Assembly (NCBI RefSeq): GCF_007556815.1
Contig: NZ_CP041743.1
Location: forward strand, 2,825,001 to 2,889,000
Reading direction: 5' to 3'
DNA length: 64,000 nucleotides
Source: Paraburkholderia megapolitana
GTDB taxonomy: Bacteria; Pseudomonadota; Gammaproteobacteria; Burkholderiales; Burkholderiaceae
Shown here: piece by piece, positions 35,701-42,910 of the stretch
How the letters are laid out: each line of letters opens with the position of its first letter
Numbering within the stretch: the first letter of the stretch is position 1
Notes under the pieces: generated by a model
What the model was told of the DNA's origin: nothing
Seen by the model: the letters and a program-made list of their open reading frames with translations, nothing else
Database searches by the model: none
Program-made: the position numbers and the translations under genes

Positions 35701-38700
35701 ACTTGCAAATGTGCCCGCGCTCAGATCGACGCTGTTACCGAACGTCGCATTCACATTGCCGATAAAGTTGATCGCGCCCGCGCTGCGCAGGATGACCTGT
35801 TGCGCGCTCGCCAGTTGCGCAACCCCCGCAGCATCGAGCACGAAGCCCGGCAGATTCACTGCCGCCGCGCCCGTGTCGCCAGTGAAGGTGATCGCTGAGC
35901 CATCCACCGTAATGGCCTTCGCAGATAGCACCGCCGTCGGGTCCACCGTCAGGTTGCCCGACGAATCGAGCGTCAACGCCTGGCCGCCTGTCAGCGTTGC
36001 GCCGGCACCCACAGTAAGCAACCCGGTACCGCTTGTGCCGGTACGAGTCACTGTCGTCATCGCGCCGTTCGATACGCGCAATAGTGCGCCGTCTCCCGCT
36101 ATCGCGATAGGCTCGTCCTTTGCCGCCGGGTAGCTGCCGCTTGCCGTGATCGTTGCGCCAGAATCGACTTGCAGGCCGTTGGTCGCGTTCGGGTCTGTGC
36201 TGCCCTGAACCGTTTTCGTCACCAGCAGGATTTCAGGTCCGGTCAGTGCGCTGCTCGCGTTGTTGGATACCACCACGCTGTCGGCAATCGGGGCAATCGT
36301 GATGCCGCTAGTCGTTGCCGTGCGTGTGCCACCGATCAACAAGCTGCCTGCGTTCAGCGAATCGAGATCGCTCGCACCAATCTGCAGATAACCAGGCAGC
36401 GCCGCGCTGCCGTTACCGGTAATCTGGATGTCCTGCGACGCGATATCGACCTCGGCCGGTGCGCCGCCTGCGCCTGCCGTCGTGTTCAGCGTTGCGCCGA
36501 GCGTCAGTGCCTTCGTCGCCGCGAGCACGAGTTGCCCGCCGTCTACCGGTAATGGTGGCGCCACGTTGCCGCTAGTCGCTGCGAGTGCCGGGAAGAAGCT
36601 GTTGGCACTGGTCAGCGTGTAGGTCGAATACTGTTGCCAGACTTTCGACGACTGCACGTTGAACAGTGTTGGTGTCGCACTGCGGCTACCCGTGAGCGCA
36701 TTCGCAAAGTAGCCCGAAGTCACTACCGTACCGTCGGCTAGCACCTGAGTCGCGCCCGGAGCCGTGGTGCCCGTCGTGCCCGATACCGTCACGCGATATG
36801 CGTCGGGCAATGTTGCGTACTTCCCAGGCAGCAGCGTGTAGTAGCCTGCAGCCAGCCCCGGCACGCCCGACAGATACACCGACTGCCCAATCGCACCGCC
36901 GGTGCCAGCCTGGCCGATGCCGAGACTCGTGGTCTGCGTACCGACCGTGGCGTTCGCGCTGTTCGACGGTTGCAGCGTCTGCGCAAACATCGGGTCGTAC
37001 GCCGCGACCGGCGACTGCGCGCCCGGCAGGATCGCATAGACGTTCGTCGCACCCACGTTCACCGGTACCGCCACACCTGCCGCATTGCTTGCGTAGCTCA
37101 CGTTGTACTGCGACAGCACATCGCGCGTGCCCCCGGTGCCCGGTACCCACTCGGCCGCCTGCAGATCGCCGCCTCCGGACAGGTCGATCGTCGCGCCCTT
37201 GTTGAGTGCAACGATGCTGCCGTTCACGCCGATGTACTTCGACGGCGGCGCGGTTACGTCGGGAAGCGTAGTACCCGCCACCGGGTTGAACTGCCACTCG
37301 ACACCGTCGACCGTCGTGCCATAGGGAATGATGGTATTGCCGTTCGATACCGACGTGACGCTGCCGTCAGCGAACGTTACCGAACTGGTCGCGACGAGCG
37401 GTAGCCCATTGAACTGTGTCTGCGTAGCGGCATTGCCTGGATCACCGACACCGAACACCAGTGTGCCCGACGGTGCACGCACCGTACCGCCTTGCGTGAT
37501 AGTCGATGCATCGACGAGCAGCGTCCCGCCCGCCGACAGCGGCACGCCGGATGTCCCGTTCGAAGCGAACGTGATCGTGGTCGGCGTCGGATTTCCCGTG
37601 GTCGGGTCTGTCGGACCAACTGCGGAGAGGATGAACGTGCTGCCAGTCGACGGATACAGGTCCGCGGCCCGGAACGTCAGGTTGCCTGGCGTGTAAAGCT
37701 CGCCGGACTGCAGCGCGATGGCGCTGCTGCCGGGACTGGTTGAACTCAGGCGGATATCGCCGCTACTCGTGAAATTCGTTTGCTCGAAGTTGTTTATCTG
37801 GATCTGGTTCTCGAGGTCGATGAACGATGCGTTCACGTTCAGTGTCGCGTCCGACGCCGCGGCAACGGTGCCAAGCTTTGCCACATCGGTCTGCGTGGGT
37901 GCGACGACTGCCACATACGGTGCATCGATGGTTACCGTCGAGCCGATCGTAATGGGCGGCGGAGCAGACTGCCCGCTAGTCTGCGACGGCGCTTCACGGC
38001 TCATCAGTGTGCTGATTGTCGGAATCGAGTAATTGCCCTTGCTGCCTTCGCCTTTCGTCAACGACTGAAGCTCACCGCTGCTGAGTGCGACGATCTGGTT
38101 TGCGTAGATCTGCACTGTCTTCGACACCACGACGTTGACGTCGCCCGCAAAGGCGACCGGCACAGGCGTAAGCGATGTACTGTCGCCCAGCACCAGCGTT
38201 CCGATACCGGAACCGGTCAGGCGGTCCGCCGCAAACTGGAGCACGCCGGTCGGTTGGAGGACGTCTTGGGATATCTTGGGAACGGTGTTATATACCCCAG
38301 CCGCCGCCAGAATGCTCTGCCCAGGAGCAAGTCCCGCCGGCACGAAGTTTCCACTCTGCTGCAGTACGATCGACGTTGCGCCCGGTAAAGAATAAGGAAG
38401 CTGCGTTCCATCAGGCAGGAATGGCGACGTCGCGCCGCTCACCGGAAGCAGGGTCAGCGTGCCTCCTTGCGCACCACTTGCCCCGGGCTGGGCGCTCAGG
38501 GCGCCGTCGAAGAACAATCCACTAGAGGCAGCCAGCGTAATGGAGCCCGAGTCGCTCCATACGGGCTGCGACGCATACGTACCGTTGGCCTGTAGCTGAT
38601 CGAAGCTTGTCGACGCACCGGACACGTTGATCTTCGAACCCGCCTGGGCAACGATATACCCGGCGTCGTCGGCGATTGTCACCGATCCGCCCGGCAGCAC

Positions 38701-41700
38701 CTTACCGGTATCGGGTATAAAGGTTGTCGATCCGCTCTTGACCGGTGCGGCGAGCGGATTGGTCAGTGCGATACCGGAAACATCGAGCACTGCATTCGAA
38801 CCGAGCCATACGGACTTGCTCGAACTGGTATAGCCGCCGTTAATTGTGACCTGGCCTGGGACGGTGTAGCGCGCACCGGTTGCCCCCTCCGCGCTCAGCA
38901 CGATCGAGCCGCCCGGCGCAATGAGCGAGCCTAGTACCGTCACCTGTACTGGCGACCCGAGGCCGATGCTCGCGCCCGCGTCTGCCACGATCGATGCTCC
39001 TTGCCCCACGCTGACTGTTCCGACGGCGCCGTCGTTCGGCGGTATCGCAATGCTCGTCGGTGGTGATACGCCCGCGTTATTGAAGGTGTTAATAACGTTA
39101 AGGTACGCGCCCCCCGTCATCGCCAGTCCGGTGGGTTGCCGGTGATATGCGTCTAACGTGCCGACGCTAGTCAGGCCGGCTGTTGTCAAGTCTGCACCGC
39201 TCGCCGCCTGTTGCAACGAAACTGCATTCGGGATCAGGTTCTGCTGCGTGAGCGAGACGGTTGTACCGGGCGCGACAGTGGAGTCATATAGTGCGTTGAG
39301 CACATAGTTGCCGAAGCCCTGCTGCGCAAAAAAATCAGCCGGTAGCACCACGTCCCACACAGGCGCCGAAACCGCGTCCCCACCGATCTGGAACCCCGCC
39401 GCACCCAGCGTCAGCGTGCCACCTCCCGAGAAGCCGAAACTCCTGATCGTGCCATTCATCGACAGAAACGGATCGGATGGCAGTTGGCGAAGGTAGTTGT
39501 CGGACGTCAGGAGCGACACGCTACCGCCCTTGCCGACGGGGATGCCGTTACTCATCAGCAACTGACCGTTCGCCTGCATTTCGCCGCCGCTCGACACGTC
39601 GAGCACGCTACCTGTCTGCAGATCCAGGTGCCCGCCAGCGGCCAGGCTAATACTGCCGCCGTTGACGTACTGGCTGTTGCCCGGTGTCGTGCCCGGTGCG
39701 GCGTCCACGTCGTTATTCACCCACTGGCCGGCAACATTGATCTGCCCGGTCGGCGTGACAGTGATGTTGCTACCGCTCGAAATCGCCACCTTGCCCGACG
39801 GAATCGCCAGTTCGCCGGCAATCGTCGTGCTACTACTGCCAAAGGCAGCAGAAAGCGTCACGGAGCCGCCAGGTTGCAAGTTCAGCTTCGTGCCCTCCGC
39901 GACGACGAAACCCTTGCTGAGCGATTTGTCGCCGGTGACGTTGAGCGTCGCGAAGCCACCCGAGTTAAGCGTATCGACCGGCACCACCATCGTGGCCAGT
40001 ATGTTGTCCGGATCGGTCGCCGGTAGCGCATTCAGCGCGGTCGTATTGAGTGAGGTGTCGATCGAAAAGCCCGGCGCCAGATCGTCTAGTTGCGGCGCGG
40101 TGTCCTGCAGGACCACCAGATTGAATTCACCCGATGGCGCACCGGCAGGGCTATTTTGCGTCAGGTTAATCAGAGTCCCTGCTGCCAGCTTCGGATCGGA
40201 ACCCAGGTTGAAGGTCCCGCCCGTCGGCAGACTATTGCCCTGCGTCTGTTTCGAACCGCCAAACGCCTCGGCCGTAATAGTGCCGTCGAGTACCAGCGAC
40301 TGCGTCGCGTACAGATCCAGCGTCCCCGCGTTGCCGCCAACGATGTAATCCGGTTCGTAGACACCGCCTGTCGTGAGCGGGTTGTACCAGGTCTTCGTGA
40401 CTTGCCAGCGCGGATGGTTCTCTACGAACTCGCCCGCAACCCCGACATACGTGTCGTATGGGCTCGCCTGACCGATCGGCACGATCGCGCCATTCGCATC
40501 GACGAGACGCGTCGTGTTGACCATCCCGCCGTCGTAATGGACGTATCCGCCATTGAGGTTCATCGTCGAACCGCTAGCGGTCATCACCTCGTTGCCAGAC
40601 AGTATGATCGTGCCGCCATTGACCAGTAGCTGGTCGACCGTGCGCGGAATCAGGCTCACGTATCCCGACAGGTTCAGGATCGGGCTGCCAACCCACTGCA
40701 AACCGTTGCTGTTCGTACCGGTGAGCGTACTGTCGACCACGACGTTCTTCAGGCCGAATAAAAAGCCGCTGCGCAGCAGCGGCGAATCGGCAAGCTCGTT
40801 CTGACCGATGAGCGGAATCGTAACCAGCGTTTGCGCGATAGGCAGTTCGGTGTTCGCGATGCCGGACACATCGATGATCGCCCCATCGTCCACGTAGATG
40901 CGCCCGGGCACCGCAGTTTGTCCCACAGGGGTCGTATAGCCGGCCAACGACTGTGTCAGCGCGTTAACGGACACATTCGAGCCCGGAGCCTCGACAAGCG
41001 ACCCGCCTTGGAACCAGACCGAGGCCGCCGTCATCGTGATGCCACCGGGTGTGAAAACCGTGCCGGGTGTTGAAGTCGCCGTCTGGCCGTCATCGTCAGG
41101 CATCACGGCGGTCACCGAGCCGGGTCCGAAGGTCAGGAGACCGGCACGGTGCGCATTGATCGCAACACCCGGTCCGTTCCCTACCACGGTCGTGAAACCT
41201 GGGTAGGTCTGCTGCAGCGGATTATTCGAGTCGTACTCGTCGACAGTCGAGATATTGATGGTGCCCGGCGCATTGACGCTCGTCGTCACGCCCACCACGC
41301 CGTTCTGCCCCACGCGACTGCCCAACAGGTTCACCGTGCCGCGTGCGGCCTCGACAATACCGGTATTGGTCAGCGTACCCGCAGGGGTAATGTCGACGTT
41401 CGAACCATTCTGTACGCTGATAACCTGTCCGCTCAGTTCGGGCAACAGCACCTGCGGATTGTTCGTCGCACCTTTATTCGGTGTGACACTCACACCGACA
41501 CCCGCAGCCAGCACAACCTGACCGGCCGTGGCAGTAATGCTGCCGCCGTTGGTCACGTTGGGTGCCGCGACCATCACAAAGCCGCCGTCGCTGGCGTTAC
41601 CGTTCGTGTGAGTGGTAATCGACGCGCCCGGTTGGATCGTGATATCGCCGGGTGCCTGATACGGACCTAGTGGTTTGGCTTGGGCACCGAGACCCAGGAT

Positions 41701-41712
41701 CTCATTCGGCAC
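29776..41712 (-). CDS. TpsA filamentous haemagglutinin, main part (frame after the shift)
   Basis: The body of a giant TPS exoprotein. The 3,978 residues open in this frame are rich in Gly/Ser/Thr/Asn/Val beta-helix repeats (GGSVTL, GGSISLAAGG, GNLTIWSSNGDINAG). The last 700 residues have the DUF3739 character of 'filamentous haemagglutinin family outer membrane protein associated with VreARI signalling' (QGGNISILGPGGEALVG, GILTLEQGNINIFTDQSVQL, LQSVPGTPPGNANLIAPRG). Adding one base in the tract at 41764-41769 joins it to the fragment at 41667-42662, giving about 4,295 residues. Reading-frame conservation over 12 kb argues the gene is functional or very recently shifted. The displayed start at 41712 is not a natural start. 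Confidence 0.9.
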   Translation of the reverse strand: MPNEILGLGAQAKPLGPYQAPGDITIQPGASITTHTNGNASDGGFVMVAAPNVTNGGSITATAGQVVLAAGVGVSVTPNKGATNNPQVLLPELSGQVISVQNGSNVDITPAGTLTNTGIVEAARGTVNLLGSRVGQNGVVGVTTSVNAPGTINISTVDEYDSNNPLQQTYPGFTTVVGNGPGVAINAHRAGLLTFGPGSVTAVMPDDDGQTATSTPGTVFTPGGITMTAASVWFQGGSLVEAPGSNVSVNALTQSLAGYTTPVGQTAVPGRIYVDDGAIIDVSGIANTELPIAQTLVTIPLIGQNELADSPLLRSGFLFGLKNVVVDSTLTGTNSNGLQWVGSPILNLSGYVSLIPRTVDQLLVNGGTIILSGNEVMTASGSTMNLNGGYVHYDGGMVNTTRLVDANGAIVPIGQASPYDTYVGVAGEFVENHPRWQVTKTWYNPLTTGGVYEPDYIVGGNAGTLDLYATQSLVLDGTITAEAFGGSKQTQGNSLPTGGTFNLGSDPKLAAGTLINLTQNSPAGAPSGEFNLVVLQDTAPQLDDLAPGFSIDTSLNTTALNALPATDPDNILATMVVPVDTLNSGGFATLNVTGDKSLSKGFVVAEGTKLNLQPGGSVTLSAAFGSSSTTIAGELAIPSGKVAISSGSNITVTPTGQINVAGQWVNNDVDAAPGTTPGNSQYVNGGSISLAAGGHLDLQTGSVLDVSSGGEMQANGQLLMSNGIPVGKGGSVSLLTSDNYLRQLPSDPFLSMNGTIRSFGFSGGGTLTLGAAGFQIGGDAVSAPVWDVVLPADFFAQQGFGNYVLNALYDSTVAPGTTVSLTQQNLIPNAVSLQQAASGADLTTAGLTSVGTLDAYHRQPTGLAMTGGAYLNVINTFNNAGVSPPTSIAIPPNDGAVGTVSVGQGASIVADAGASIGLGSPVQVTVLGSLIAPGGSIVLSAEGATGARYTVPGQVTINGGYTSSSKSVWLGSNAVLDVSGIALTNPLAAPVKSGSTTFIPDTGKVLPGGSVTIADDAGYIVAQAGSKINVSGASTSFDQLQANGTYASQPVWSDSGSITLAASSGLFFDGALSAQPGASGAQGGTLTLLPVSGATSPFLPDGTQLPYSLPGATSIVLQQSGNFVPAGLAPGQSILAAAGVYNTVPKISQDVLQPTGVLQFAADRLTGSGIGTLVLGDSTSLTPVPVAFAGDVNVVVSKTVQIYANQIVALSSGELQSLTKGEGSKGNYSIPTISTLMSREAPSQTSGQSAPPPITIGSTVTIDAPYVAVVAPTQTDVAKLGTVAAASDATLNVNASFIDLENQIQINNFEQTNFTSSGDIRLSSTSPGSSAIALQSGELYTPGNLTFRAADLYPSTGSTFILSAVGPTDPTTGNPTPTTITFASNGTSGVPLSAGGTLLVDASTITQGGTVRAPSGTLVFGVGDPGNAATQTQFNGLPLVATSSVTFADGSVTSVSNGNTIIPYGTTVDGVEWQFNPVAGTTLPDVTAPPSKYIGVNGSIVALNKGATIDLSGGGDLQAAEWVPGTGGTRDVLSQYNVSYASNAAGVAVPVNVGATNVYAILPGAQSPVAAYDPMFAQTLQPSNSANATVGTQTTSLGIGQAGTGGAIGQSVYLSGVPGLAAGYYTLLPGKYATLPDAYRVTVSGTTGTTAPGATQVLADGTVVTSGYFANALTGSRSATPTLFNVQSSKVWQQYSTYTLTSANSFFPALAATSGNVAPPLPVDGGQLVLAATKALTLGATLNTTAGAGGAPAEVDIASQDIQITGNGSAALPGYLQIGASDLDSLNAGSLLIGGTRTATTSGITIAPIADSVVVSNNASSALTGPEILLVTKTVQGSTDPNATNGLQVDSGATITASGSYPAAKDEPIAIAGDGALLRVSNGAMTTVTRTGTSGTGLLTVGAGATLTGGQALTLDSSGNLTVDPTAVLSAKAITVDGSAITFTGDTGAAAVNLPGFVLDAAGVAQLASAQQVILRSAGAINFIGNVNATFGNSVDLSAGTFASSGGTAVLNAQQIAFTNETGATSATTTPGAGTLTVNGKEIDFGTGNKNLSGFGSVTMNATGGIVGQNTGTFDFGALPVTLNAPLYLADTSSASTVKTTGLLNLNNAAGTAFARSPVGGAWSFIGGTIADNGATIDAPAGNVSMEATTGNLTIGSGATVSSVGVSKQFFDTTQYAPAGAITLTADAGSVDVQVGSTLNFSGASGGGAAGSLTLSAPQQVVNLNGALKGGAASGNAGGSFSLNTGGAANLDSLAQTLASSGVNQSVTVHTKSGNLTLSPGNTLTAQTVSLTADGGAGNASDTANGNVNILGIVDASGAAGGEIDLYGRSGVDVEGKLLARATNTSQRGGKVDIGTSAVFDPSAPGSSYNATYGYENVGIENSGKILLGGSATIDVSGGTTGGPLDGTVNFRAPLLKDGTVNVMLTPPTKTEDGIKGSRATTVEAYAVWSTTDATSGAQHFDASIDPAGWYDDSGHLLAGTFTVPGTTSTKFTYTPNGAADGGGTLTNTTTGVSAAVTESQLKNGISADGFAGLTGDYFAATTPNADHTAFYGYLAPVTTTDSNGNTTTVTPPGTLMGFVQKGVSSVANQFVGAQVANFNVVPGIELDNPSMSINSGNISVLSNWNLGAGSANNSGTITPDFRYQNTIAPTLTFRAANNFVAYASITDGFFQNQVATILGATGTGAATGTYAAAEQQFEQLVALDDPTQITLILTNNNTTTLASLDPDSVLSAPLKGQVAGYYTAYASYAGAWQQDVESWKSPSRLGLLLPATPSVKPAPDASDVASYPTYSAYLSGYSTYIFGYNLATVTLFGTPTPITPPAAPLPTNDAEKAAKEAAAYLSEYASYISAYQQTYLGKLGVKSARAPRNSVNLSYAPIVPVSIPDTGAVNIGTLPGNAAANVATANNPLPIAYAALLGGQSSSYRIVSGADLDSANPLALEPVAAFSNIDVASGPAGSVTLSGHTSYIDSNGQTLVQPVTIRTGTGSIDVAAAVDISLYDKSIDSSATDAIVPGVIYAGGAPTQGLGLATAIVSGGSGHTDILVTPSVNPDSAGDVTVQAQRDITGLEYTTDTTGAQTGQVGANTSQFWWQWMEVTANPTSNAGTFVPLTRSSIDFGAFDQGIMSVGGNVSISAGGNISDLAASSPTTWYLDSNNNPVTVGGGNLSVRAGGDILSGDYFVARGTGTITAGGQIGSDFSVPSPQVGPPVVVATLLATQDGVLNVNARQGANIGGVFDPSYVQSNPLLLVYRQYADGQGYSQTSAVNVSSTTGEVVLGSLGAISLIGGGATGTTPGTGDLSFILPATVNVTAFTGGISIDASGELYPSASGNLNLIAGQSIDFSSLNGLANSTGSGSGALPVFGMLDEDPSAMPSPTSPQASVPLATEKTLAAHDASALHADDTTPVRIYSLNGSITNGILEAGGGRAGLYKDYVTLAIDKPALIQAGQDIVNLAFQGQNLRQSDITRIVAGRDIYDATFDTATGTEVVTPALILGGPGTFDIEAGRNIGPLTTAAQASGAPSGIDAVGNANNPNLPHESADINVLFGVGPGVDVAAFVSTYVDPASSVTGVPSATNALITFMQQYAAGQTVDTGLTNSQPAVQPLTAADAWSKFKALPQYVQQLFAEQVLFSVLTQVGQDYNNQASKYYQQYARGYDAINTLFPASLGYTANNLSGGSNGANKPVSTGNLDMRSTTIQTQQGGNISILGPGGEALVGSTTAPPQVVDNTGKVIAGPSSMGILTLEQGNINIFTDQSVQLAQSRIFTEQGGNLTIWSSNGDINAGKGAKTSADTPAPQYVCDANHYCTVDARGEVTGAGIATLQSVPGTPPGNANLIAPRGTVDAGDAGIRVSGNLNVAALHVANVDNIQVQGASTGIPVVQAVNTGALTAASSAASAASQMAQDIVKNSASGVGQRRWTISVQVEGFGDSNDDNAKKRKREQVGYDSSSAVSILGFGQVAPNRQAVLSSSERERLGKI

Positions 41713-42662
41713 ATTAGGCGCCGACGGTATGTTGTTCGAACTCCCCGCCTCTGGATTAGCGAGCCCCCCGACGCCCCTGGCAGCACATTCAAAAACAACT
41801 GGTTGCTGGTAGCAATACCGGCTGCGCTCTGCGGTCCCGGCTCGTTATTCATATCCAGCAGACTGAGCGACGACGCCACCAGCGAATGCACGTTGATCTG
41901 CGAGCCCGCGCCGAACAGAATCCCGTTGCGGTTGATCACATAGACTGCGCCTTGCGCCGTCATGTTGCCGAGAATCTGGCTGGGCCTGCCGCTCGGATCG
42001 TTGATGCGGTTGAGCACGGCCCAGTTATTCGCACCGTTGGTTTGCGTACCGGCCGACTGGTCGAAGTTGAGCGTCGTCTGCCGGCCGACGTTCATCGTCT
42101 GCCATGTCAGCACCGCGTTCTGGGCGGTCTGTTGAACGTTCACATTGACATGGCCGTTGCTCGAGACGGTCTGCGTAGGCCCATACGCGTTGATCCACAG
42201 CAGCGGCTTGGTAGGGTCTGTGTTCTGACTCACCAGGTTACCGCCCTGATTCTCAAACGTAATCCCCGGCGCCACCTGCAACCCACCCGGCGTCAACCCA
42301 TTCGGCACATTCGACGCCGTTGCCGCAGCTGCGGCCGCAGCACTCTGTTGCGCGGCAATCTGCGAGGCAATCGCCTGCGCTGCCGTACCCAGATTACGAA
42401 TCGACGGCTGACTAGCCTGCAGCGCCTGCTGCGGCGAAACACCCAGGTTCGGCACACCAACGCCGGCACCACCTGCGCCGCCCGAAATGCTACGCGCCGT
42501 AGCCTGTCCAAGATTCACGATCCCGGCCGCGTGCGCCTGTGCCGTAAACCCCACCGCGAGTATCCAGGCAACCGCGCGGCACAACGGCCGCAGGTCCGAT
42601 CTCAGGACAGACTGCGAACCATGGGGATCTTGTTGTCGTACTGCGCGCGCGCGTGCTGCCAT
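41667..42662 (-). CDS. TpsA filamentous haemagglutinin, N-terminal fragment
   Basis: GGAGA precedes the ATG at 42662. The 331-residue frame has a signal peptide (AVAWILAVGFTAQAHA-A), an Ala/Gln-rich stretch, and the TPS secretion domain at about residues 125-285 (NVNVQQTAQNAVLTWQTMNV, NNWAVLNRINDPSGRPSQIL, AVYVINRNGILFGAGSQINV, LVASSLSLLDM). After LPGASGG the frame turns to nonsense (IQRRGVRTTYRRR), while another frame continues LANPEAGSSNNIPSAPNVP into the main body. With one more G the product is continuous. In the present state only a short secreted TPS-domain fragment would be made. Confidence 0.9.
   Translation of the reverse strand: MAARARAVRQQDPHGSQSVLRSDLRPLCRAVAWILAVGFTAQAHAAGIVNLGQATARSISGGAGGAGVGVPNLGVSPQQALQASQPSIRNLGTAAQAIASQIAAQQSAAAAAAATASNVPNGLTPGGLQVAPGITFENQGGNLVSQNTDPTKPLLWINAYGPTQTVSSNGHVNVNVQQTAQNAVLTWQTMNVGRQTTLNFDQSAGTQTNGANNWAVLNRINDPSGRPSQILGNMTAQGAVYVINRNGILFGAGSQINVHSLVASSLSLLDMNNEPGPQSAAGIATSNQLFLNVLPGASGGSLIQRRGVRTTYRRRLMCRMRSWVSVPKPNH
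41764..41769. other. C6/G6 tract at the tpsA frameshift
   Basis: Six C on the plus strand (six G in the gene). A seventh G would restore the 4,295-codon frame exactly, since 12,887 + 1 is divisible by three. It is a candidate slipped-strand phase-variation site or a sequencing error. Confidence 0.8.
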
Positions 42663-42814
42663 TCTCCACCCCGAAGCCTTAGAAGTTGGCGGCCCCGCCG
42701 TTCGCGCCTGACATGGCGCTCACGCGGAGCCGCGAATACTGCTTACCCGCGATTTCCCTGATTCCCGATTACCGGCCGCCGGTGCGATCTGTGACGGCCT
42801 ATCTGAATCAGAAG

Positions 42815-42863
42815 AAAATACGCACCGCCGATGGCAGTGCGATGGCGGGTGCTACGGACCATT
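42815..42863 (-). promoter_or_regulatory. composite promoter of tpsA
   Basis: Minus strand: AATGGTCCGTAGCACC (42863-42848), then CGCCAT and TGCCAT 11 bases apart, then a -10-like TATTTT at 42820-42815, 153 bases before the ATG. A second arm GGTCCGTA at 42879-42886 makes an inverted repeat with TACGGACC at 42853-42860. Confidence 0.55.
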
Positions 42864-42910
42864 CCAACCGCCCGAAAAGGTCCGTATCTTTTTTGACAGA
42901 ATCCACGGGT

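Noticed and set aside
42853..42894. Rho-independent terminator upstream of tpsA
   Set aside because: Stem plus T run faces the plus strand, where no gene precedes it; the arms coincide with the shared promoter block.
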